50,672 nucleotides of DNA, from contig JAGXTF010000091.1 of NCBI GenBank assembly GCA_018333525.1, positions 1 to 50,672 on the forward strand. Reading direction: 5' to 3'. A program made the position numbers and the translations under genes. The notes below the pieces were generated by a model that saw only the letters and a list, made by a program, of their open reading frames with translations, did not search any database and was not told the DNA's origin. Numbering within the stretch: the first letter of the stretch is position 1; every line of letters begins with the position of its first letter. Below are positions 1-8,100 of this stretch, piece after piece. This stretch comes from Bacteroidota bacterium (GTDB taxonomy: Bacteria; Bacteroidota; Bacteroidia; NS11-12g; UBA955).

Positions 1-300
1 TCAGAAGCAATATAGCACCGGTATTGCTATTTTCTCATTGTCTGGACTATGATTAAATTGATTTTTTGATTACCTATGATTTTGCTTACTGGTAATTTAG
101 AGGTTCAATTTCTTAGATGTATACAAATCGTAATCAATGCAATTACTCAATCAGAAGCAAAATAGCACCGGTATTGCTATTTTCTCTTTGTCTGGACTTT
201 GATTAAATTGATTTTTTGATTACCTATGATTTCGCTTGGTGCTAGGTTATTAGTTCAATTATAAAAATATATACAAATCGTAATCATGCCAATCATTTAA
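1..300. repeat. Tandem direct repeat, two 150-bp units
   Basis: Two head-to-tail units, 1-150 and 151-300, match closely. Both begin tcagaagcaa, share a central block around gattttttgattacctatga, and end with a tacaaatcgtaatc block; they differ mainly near 95-115 and 238-265. A third unit may start at 301 (tcaaaagaat) but decays at once. The array may continue past the left edge. It lies just 3' of the GxxExxY gene. From memory, AT-rich repeats of this flavour occur near such genes in other Bacteroidota, but I could not check this. No ORF of note lies within it. Confidence 0.85.
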
Positions 301-396
301 TCAAAAGAATCACAGTCAGGATACGGTGTTTTTATTAACAAATATTCCAATTAACACGCGGCATAAAATATGGTATAAATATACCCCAATGTTTTT

Positions 397-783
397 TCAT
401 TTCATTACCCGTTTAAACTCGAGGCTTTTTGCACCAAAATTTACCAACAAGCCAATGTGCATATTATACGCTTCGAGGTAATTGATTGCCTGAGCCAGAT
501 GCATATCTTCCAGGCATTTTACGGCTTTCAATTCCAGCATGATTTTACCTTCTACAAAAAAATCAACTCTTCGATTACCGATATGGGTTCCTTTGTAAAA
601 AATCTCCATTTCATGTTCTCTGCTGAATGTTATTTTTTGTAAATGCATTTCCATGGCCAATGCTTTTTGATAGATTTTCTCCTGAAAGCCATTTCCAAGA
701 AAGCGATGCACTTCCATGCAACATCCAATAATTCTCCCTGTCAATTCACTCTCAGGGTAACGCCTATTTACAAGTTCACTCAT
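397..783 (-). CDS. GxxExxY family protein
   Basis: A small protein (128 aa from the ATG at 783; a TTG nine bases upstream would add three residues). It matches the GxxExxY family, whose hallmark appears at about residues 30-40 as LGNGFQEKIYQKAL. The C-terminal half has a PD-(D/E)XK-like pattern: RRVDFFVEGKIMLELKA supplies an Asp and then an E-x-K, as in nuclease-fold proteins. Family function is unproven; a nucleic-acid role is suspected from the fold. It stands alone on the minus strand, with a tandem 150-bp repeat starting about 100 bp beyond its 3' end. No Shine-Dalgarno site is evident. Confidence 0.85.
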   Translation of the reverse strand: MSELVNRRYPESELTGRIIGCCMEVHRFLGNGFQEKIYQKALAMEMHLQKITFSREHEMEIFYKGTHIGNRRVDFFVEGKIMLELKAVKCLEDMHLAQAINYLEAYNMHIGLLVNFGAKSLEFKRVMK

Positions 784-942
784 CGCGTTCAAATAAATAA
801 ATTATCTGTATACCAGATAAAAATCAACTAATATTAATCGATTAAGTGCGTTGAATTAATAAATTAATTATCGTTTTCCGTATACTTGTTCAACGGGATT
901 ATTTTCAATGATCCCTACTATGCGAAGTCTACATCCAATTTT

Positions 943-966
943 ACCATTCTGCGAATGGTTTTTTTA
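943..966 (+). terminator. Possible lone rho-independent terminator
   Basis: A six-base stem (accatt/aatggt) with a five-base loop is followed by a run of T on the plus strand. No plus-strand gene lies to its left, so its role is unclear. The stem is short and may be chance. The rest of 784-1013 shows no gene or convincing signal. Confidence 0.3.
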
Positions 967-1013
967 TTTGTGCTCATCTGCCCTTGAGCAAGCTCAGAGG
1001 CGGATTTCGCACC

Positions 1014-1042
1014 AATAAAAATGCCCCTGCTTTACAGGGGCA
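1014..1042 (-). terminator. Terminator of tRNA-Arg
   Basis: An eight-base perfect stem (tgcccctg/caggggca, loop of five) is followed on the minus strand by a T-rich tail (1016-1021). It lies 18 bases beyond the 3' end of tRNA-Arg, in the right orientation to end that transcript. Confidence 0.8.
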
Positions 1043-1059
1043 AAAATTAGATGCTTTAG

Positions 1060-1133
1060 CGGACCAGTAGGGATTCGAACCCCAAACCTCTTGATCCGTA
1101 GTCAAGTGCTCTATCCAATTGAGCTACAGGTCC
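1060..1133 (-). tRNA. tRNA-Arg (anticodon ACG)
   Basis: A full cloverleaf folds on the minus strand. The acceptor stem GGACCTG/CTGGTCC has one T-T mismatch at 6-67. The anticodon stem CTTGA/TCAAG carries loop CTACGGA, giving anticodon ACG (A34 probably edited to inosine, reading CGN). The T arm has loop TTCGAAT. The discriminator base is G and CCA is not encoded. It has its own promoter upstream and terminator downstream, so it is a single-gene unit. Confidence 0.95.
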
Positions 1134-1145
1134 GTTTTAGGGCTG

Positions 1146-1176
1146 CAAAGATAAGCGATTAGATTAATTTTGCAAA
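1146..1176 (-). promoter_or_regulatory. Promoter of tRNA-Arg
   Basis: On the minus strand TATCTTTG (1153-1146) is a perfect Bacteroidota -7 box (TAnnTTTG). It is preceded after 19 bases by TTTG (1176-1173), a -33 box. The box ends 12 bases before the tRNA 5' end. Confidence 0.8.
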
Positions 1177-1192
1177 AGGAAACTAAAAAACC

Positions 1193-2059
1193 TTACGGGA
1201 GCTCAAACTTCCTTATCGGACGCACCCTGTAATAGCGCCATCGGTCTGTTTTAATACTACTCCCATCCTTCATAGAAACTAAAATAGCATTGTCGTCATC
1301 ATAGGCACTGGAACTCCAGTAATATTCAGGTCTAAGTTTTCCCAATCCTCTGCTTGCTAAATATTTATACATGGTATCTAGCTCATTTTTGGATGGCAAA
1401 TACCATTCAGGCAGTTTGTTAAAATCGCCATAACGGCAGAAACCAGCAGCATTTATGAGGGAATAACACTTTGGACTTATATTGGTTGTATTTGATGGGC
1501 CATCTCCAAAGCTAAGGCCGGTTGTCATTGGTTGTCCACTGCACCCCCAGGGAAATAAAGAGTCGGTAAATTCCGGGCCAATTTCCAATCCGGTTTTTTT
1601 GTCCTTCATCCAAAAAATAATCCCTCCAGCCGGGCCAATTCCTCCGACAAAATAGTTCAATTGCAATGTCTCAAATTCAAGTTGGGCCTCTCCCCTTTTG
1701 CCCGATTTTAACTGGAAAAAGGGTCGGATCAAATACTTGGTTTTAGGCTGTAAATTTTGGATTTTAACGATGTAACCGGTATGTCCGGTATCTACAAATA
1801 CGACCGAATCTGTATTGTTAGGCAAGATGCTTTTTGTCCAATAAAGTCCTTGTGAAACCAAAGTATCCAACGAATCCATTTCAAATTTTACTTCTATGAT
1901 AACACTGAAAGAATCAATATCAATTGTCTTAACAGAGGTAAAACCGGTATGCGGAAATCTACCATCAGGTGGTATTTCACAATCCCTGCATCTTTTGTCG
2001 CATGTTAGTCCCGAAATTAAAAAGACACATAAAATATAAATTATCGTTCTAAAATTCAT
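1193..2059 (-). CDS. Secreted protein with Fn3-like and DUF1566-like regions
   Basis: 288 aa with an N-terminal hydrophobic segment (residues 3-18) followed by Cys-rich CDKRCRDC; the cysteine after GLT could be lipidated, although the lipobox is not canonical. Residues about 35-130 resemble a fibronectin type III domain (hydrophobic alternation, TKYLIRPFF). Residues 135-288 contain GPAGGIIFW, LPSKNELDTMYKY and YYWSSSAYDD, and end in YRVRPIRKF; this is the pattern of the DUF1566/Lcl-type C-terminal domain of secreted proteins, which is related to the C-type-lectin-like FGE/sulfatase-modifying fold. The ligand is unknown. It is the last gene of a minus-strand pair after the giant PKD protein (48 bp gap) but has its own promoter. 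Function is not assigned. Confidence 0.75.
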   Translation of the reverse strand: MNFRTIIYILCVFLISGLTCDKRCRDCEIPPDGRFPHTGFTSVKTIDIDSFSVIIEVKFEMDSLDTLVSQGLYWTKSILPNNTDSVVFVDTGHTGYIVKIQNLQPKTKYLIRPFFQLKSGKRGEAQLEFETLQLNYFVGGIGPAGGIIFWMKDKKTGLEIGPEFTDSLFPWGCSGQPMTTGLSFGDGPSNTTNISPKCYSLINAAGFCRYGDFNKLPEWYLPSKNELDTMYKYLASRGLGKLRPEYYWSSSAYDDDNAILVSMKDGSSIKTDRWRYYRVRPIRKFELP

Positions 2060-2071
2060 AAATATTAATAG

Positions 2072-2101
2072 TAAAAATATTTCAATTTATTCTTGTATCA
2101 A
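2072..2101 (-). promoter_or_regulatory. Promoter of the 288-aa secreted protein gene
   Basis: On the minus strand TTG (2101-2099), 19 bases, then TATTTTTA (2079-2072), one mismatch from TAnnTTTG. The start codon is 12 bases further on. It overlaps the short gap after the giant gene's stop, so the downstream gene can be transcribed independently. Confidence 0.55.
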
Positions 2102-2107
2102 AATCAA

Positions 2108-5100
2108 TTACCTCACCAGCGTAAAACTGCCACTTGCCGTTTGCTGCTCGTGGTTGAAGGGGCCGTTGGAGTATGTATAGTTTACATAGATGATGTAAAC
2201 CCCATCCTGCGCATTAGCATTCATATAAGTACCATCCCAGCCCGGACTCTGCAAATCGCCTTTGTATACCAGCTCTCCCCAACGGTTGTATATGAGATAC
2301 TCCATCTTGTCCAGATTGAACACTACAGGCTTGTAACGGTCATTGATATTGTCTCTGTTTGGAGTGAATGCAGTGGGTAAAAAGAAGCGGCAATTGATAT
2401 CCCGGAATTGCACGTCAATGGTGTCTGATTTCGTACCACACATATTACTCACGGTTACCCAATATCTTCCCGGTTGTGTGATGCGAATTTCCGGACTGTT
2501 GTTTCCTGTACTCCAGATGTATTTGCTACTGAAAGAATTTAATTTCAAAAACAAAAATTCCTGTTTACACAAGGCAGTGTCGTTGCCGATATCAGCTACC
2601 GGTCCCGGATAAACCTTTGTCAATTGGGTGCTGCTGTCTGTGCAGCCATTTACAGTTACAATATATTTCACAGTATCATCCCATAAAATTTGCGGAATGT
2701 AATTCGGGTCTGAAATATTGTGACCAAAATAATTTCCCCCTGCAGTTAAAGGTTGAAATAAATATGGACCTGTATTCTGACAATAAAATTTATCCAGTTT
2801 TTCAAAAGTAGGATCCGGCATTGGCTTTACATACACAAGCCTGGTGCTGGTATCCATGCAGCCTCTCAGAGAACTCGCAATTAAAGTAATTGTTTTATAC
2901 CCGGCACTTTTGAAAACATAATTGGCAGTTTTGGTGGTTTGTATATTTTCACTATTAATATCCCAATAATATTGGTTTACTCCAAATGAATCAAAACTGT
3001 TGTCTGTGAATATGTAATTATTCTGAAACAAACATTGCGCAGAATCGTTGTAATCAAACCAACCGGCAGGTTTCGGATACACCCTGATTAAATTGGAAAA
3101 ACTATCCGTGCAACCACTGTCCGATGTAGTGGTTAACTTAATTTTATAGCTTCCTGCATTCGGATAGAAACTTCCTGTCACATTTTTATTATCGAAATTT
3201 CCATTACCCAAATCCCAGAAAATACTTTGAATTTTTCCCGCTGCAATTTTACTCGTATTGGTAAAAATATAATTCTGCTGATTCTGACACTGGTCGCTGT
3301 CATTGGTGATAAAAGATGCACTGGCATTGGCAAATACGCGCAAAGATTTATCCAGAGAATCCATGCAGCCATAATTAGTAGTGGAAATATTTCGCACCAA
3401 ATAATTTCCAAAATTGGAATACAAATGGGTGGTATTGTTCTGATTAGAAATCTGGTTATCTCCGAAATTCCATTGTGTTTGGAAAGTGCCAGATGCCAGA
3501 GTTGTAGTAGTGGTAAATATAAAATTCTGATCGTTAAAACACTGGGAAGGATCGTTTATTGTAAAGTTCGGAACCGGCATGGCACCCACAATCACAGGAA
3601 TTTCGGCACTATCTGTACAACCGAGATCCGATGTTGCTTTTAAACCTATATTGTAATTTCCATGCAACCCGTATGCATAGGAAATATTATTCGTTGTAGC
3701 AGAATTTCCATCTCCCATGCTCCACAAATAAACAAGCAAACCATATTTAATTTTTGAAGTATTGTTGGAATTAAACTGATTTTGTCGTAAGCACTGAATG
3801 CTGTCATCTAATGAAAATAAAATTGAAGGTTTGGGGTATACCGTGAGCGTGTGGTAAACAGAATCCATGCAGCCTTTATCACTGGTTTCTATTAGTTTTA
3901 CTACATAACTGCTGTCCAATATATAATTATGGGTTACATTTTGATTGCCATCGATATTGCCATCTCCAAAATTCCATAAATGAAACAGATTGCCGGAAGT
4001 GATGTTGCTGTTATTAGTGAAAATAAAATTCTGTGCATTCACACATTGGCCTGTGTCATTTATAATGAAAGCGACCTGCGGCATCGGGTGCACGATAATG
4101 CTTTTTATTATTGTATCCGTACAGCCATTTTCGGACAGCGCTGATAACTGTATGAAATATGTTCCGGGATTGGTGTATCTGTGGCTTGGATTTGTTTGTA
4201 TATCGTATTTGTTATCTCCAAAATTCCATACAAAAGCCATCGTATCTTTTCGTATTTTACTGGTATTTGTAAAAACATAAAAATTCTGTTGCAGGCACTG
4301 GTCGCTGTCGTTGGCAGCAAATGAAACCGTTGGAGCTGAAAATACTTCCACCTTTTTTGAAAGAGAATCCATGCAACCAAATGCAGAAGTTTGAACCAAT
4401 TTCACGATATGAAAAGTATCCGTATTAAAATTGTGCAACCAGGGAGAAACTCCTGCATTGGAATTATCGTCACTGCTCCAATTTCTGATTAAATTTCCAT
4501 TTGCGATATAACTGTTATCTGTGAATATAAAATTCTGTCTGTTAAAACACTGATCGCTGTCATTCACGCTGAAACCTGTAACCGGCATGGGATACACATC
4601 GACCAAATGTGAACTTGTATCTGCGCAATAGAAATCGGATGTTGCAATTAATTGTACTTTAAATTGCCCGTGTTTTAAATAAGAATGCGAAGGCGTCTGT
4701 AAAGCACTGGAATTGCTGTCGCCAAAATCCCAGGCATATTGCATGACCCCGCTCGAAATAATGCTGTTATTGTTGAAATCAAACCGGTTCTGACGCAAAC
4801 ACTGCGTGCTGTCGTTCATTCCGAAAATACTCGCCGGCATTGGATACACTTCTATATTTATTCCTGTTGAATCCGTGCATCCATTGGTACTTATTGGTTT
4901 GAGTTTTACGGTATAAGTTCCGGGTGTGGAATAACTGTGATTCACCGAACTCCCTGTTCCATAATTTCCATCGCCATAATTCCAATTGTATATCAAAGCA
5001 CCACTATCTATAGTGGTGTAACTGGTAAAGGTGAACTGGTTTTGGCGAAAACACTGGGTACTGTCATTGATTCCAAATGAAGGATATGGTTTTGCAAAAA

Positions 5101-8100
5101 CACGAATCGTTACAGATGCAGAATCACTGCAATTTTTATCTGAAATTTCCGTAAGCCAAACTTTGTAATTTTTTGGATACAAAAATGTTTTAGAAACAAC
5201 GGCATTGTTGTCTGTAGTACTATCTCCAAATTTCCATTTCCGTATAAGTGATCCTGAAACAATATTGCTGCTGTCTGTAAAAATAAAATTTTGATTGTTA
5301 ATACAGGAATTCATAGCATTCACCAACAATTTCATCTGCGGCATGGGATACACTTCCATGGGCTTGGTGATAGAATCCATGCAGGTATTGGAAGAAACCA
5401 CCACGAGTTTTACGCTGTAATTTCCCTCTGTAGCGTATGAATGGGTGGCGTTGGTGCTGCTAGCTGAATTTCCATCACCCATGGTCCAGGAGTGCGTTAT
5501 AATGCCATTTGCAATGCTGCTGGTATTGTTCCAGTTGAATCCATTTCCACGCAAACACTGGGTGGAATCATTTACAGTAAATCCGGCTTTTGGATCCGGA
5601 TATACTTCCAAAGCCTTTTTTATGGAGTCTATACAACCCTTGTTGCTGGTTGCATGCAAGGCAACTGTATTCAAACCAAAATTGTTGTAAATATGTGTAG
5701 GGCTTGTAGTAGTTGAATTCTGTCCATCCCCAAATTTCCAGTTGTAATTTAAAGTGCCATAAACTATAGTTGTATTATTGCTAAAAATAAAACTATTTCC
5801 TTTCAAACATTGAAGAGAATCGTTAATTGCAAATGCAGGTTTAGGCATTGGATACACCGCAATCCATTCTTCCGCAGTATCTCTGCATCCTTTGTTGGAA
5901 GACAATATTTGTCTGAATAAGTAAGATCCGGAATCTGCATAATGATGTTGCGTATACGCCGCTGAAGCTGTATCCCCATCACCAAATTCCCAAAGGATTT
6001 CATAGCTTCCTTCATTAATAAATCCTTTATCTGTGAACTGAAATAAATTGGTACTTTCACAATGTTCAATTACATCCAATTGATATTTTGCCTGTGGTTC
6101 ATACATCACATTTACGGTATCGGAAATGGTGTCTCTACAGCCAAAATTACTCACAGAATAGAGTCTTACTCCATATGTTCCAACATTGGCATATATATAT
6201 TCCACAACAGCAGTATCGGCAGTATCGCCAACATCAAAAAACCATTTGGCAAATACAGTTCCGGATGAGATAGTGCTCGAATCTGAGAAAATAAATCGAT
6301 GGTTGGTAAAACATTGATCCGGATTGTTGATATGAATTTTGGCAACAGGATTTGGATAAATCTGGATAGTTTTCTGTGTAGAATCCATACATCCTTTTAC
6401 CGTTGTCGCAATTAACCGAATATTATAATTTCCGGATGGATTGTATACATGGGAGGGGTTCGTTAGAGCAGAAGTATTCCCATCCCCAAAACGCCAGAGG
6501 TAATTGCTGATACTTTGCTTTCCCGTTGTTGTATTCTCCATACTTGCTGTTTGATTTGCACAAACATTTTTCAATGTAAAATTGGTTATAGGTTTGCTGA
6601 ATACCAACACATTCCGTGTAGTGCTGTCACTGCATCCTGCCACATTGGTTACGCGTAATTTTACCGTATATGTAGTGTCTTTTGGAAAAATATGATTTGG
6701 ATTTTTTTGGTTGGAAATACTTCCATCACCAAATTCCCATCTCCACAAATAAATGCGGTCGTTAAATGCAAAACTGGAATCTTTAAAAGTGTTGGCATTA
6801 CCGAAACAGGCATCTGAATACCCGAACCATGGAATAGGTGCAGGCGAAACCATAATATTCCGAACGATCGAATCTTCACAACCATGGTCGCTGGTAATTC
6901 GCAAAACAATCCTATAATTTCCGGTATCTGCATATGCATGTACAGGATTAATAGAATCGGAAAAACTTCCATCTCCAAATGCCCAGAAATAATTGGTAAT
7001 ACTCCCACTTTGCATGGTTGTAATATTTTTAAAACTGGTTGTACCTGTTGCGCAATTCGTACTCCAGATAAAATCCGGCTTTGGTAATTCCCAAACAGTT
7101 ACAGATTTGTTTACTGCTACACTGGTATCGGGATAAATAGCATCGCAAACTCTTGTTACTCCATTCTGCGTAAATGAACCCCGTGCTATCAAATGCGGAT
7201 AAAATGTACCAAAACCTTTGTAATAAAATACCACGTTGGTATCCATTTTTGTTCCAAAAGAACTGTTTAATTTATCACCAAATTGCCAAATCCACTCCGT
7301 TGCAAAAAGACTTTCATTTTTAAATTCAATTCTAAGTGGTTCGCATCCAATGGTATCACTTAAAATACTGAATTTAGATTCCGGACCAATTACCACAAGA
7401 TTTTTAGTTATGCTATCCGTACAACCAAAAGAATTGGTAACTTTTAATTGTATTTGATAATCACCTGTTGCAAAATATCTTTGGGGATTACGAACCTGAC
7501 TTTTGGGATAATTATTGCCGAAACTCCAATCGTAATATTTAATATAATCACCGGCCATTCCCTTCATCACACTGGAATCCACAGTCGTTGCCGTTGCTGT
7601 AAATTTCACACTTTGCGGACACAAAACACTGTCTTTGGGAAAAGTAAATCCCGCATAAACTCCTGAAACATTTACCACATATAAATTAGATAGTGTATCT
7701 CTACAACCTGCACTATCTTTTATTGCCATGGATATTTTATAATTGCCGGGATAATTATAACTTAAGACAGGATTTGGCCCAATATTTTGAAAACCATTTC
7801 CATCGCCCAAATCATACCAAACCAATTCCTTTCCGGCTGCCGCCCTGGATGCATCGCTCCAGTATGGATATGAATAACCCCATCGGGAATTATAGCGGTT
7901 ATTTTCCTGAATTACAAAAGTGTCGTTTACACATTTGGTATTGTTGCTGATCGTAAAATTCTTATCCACTCCCACACTTATCCATAATGCCGTATCACCG
8001 ACACAACCTTTGGGATTTACTACGGTCAGATGTACATAATAACTTCCCGATTTGTTATAGGTATGTTTCTTATAAGAACTGTCTGTGGTTACCAATGTGG

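Noticed and set aside
1-300. Possible CRISPR array
   Set aside because: Units are 150 bp with no short spacer pattern and no cas gene.
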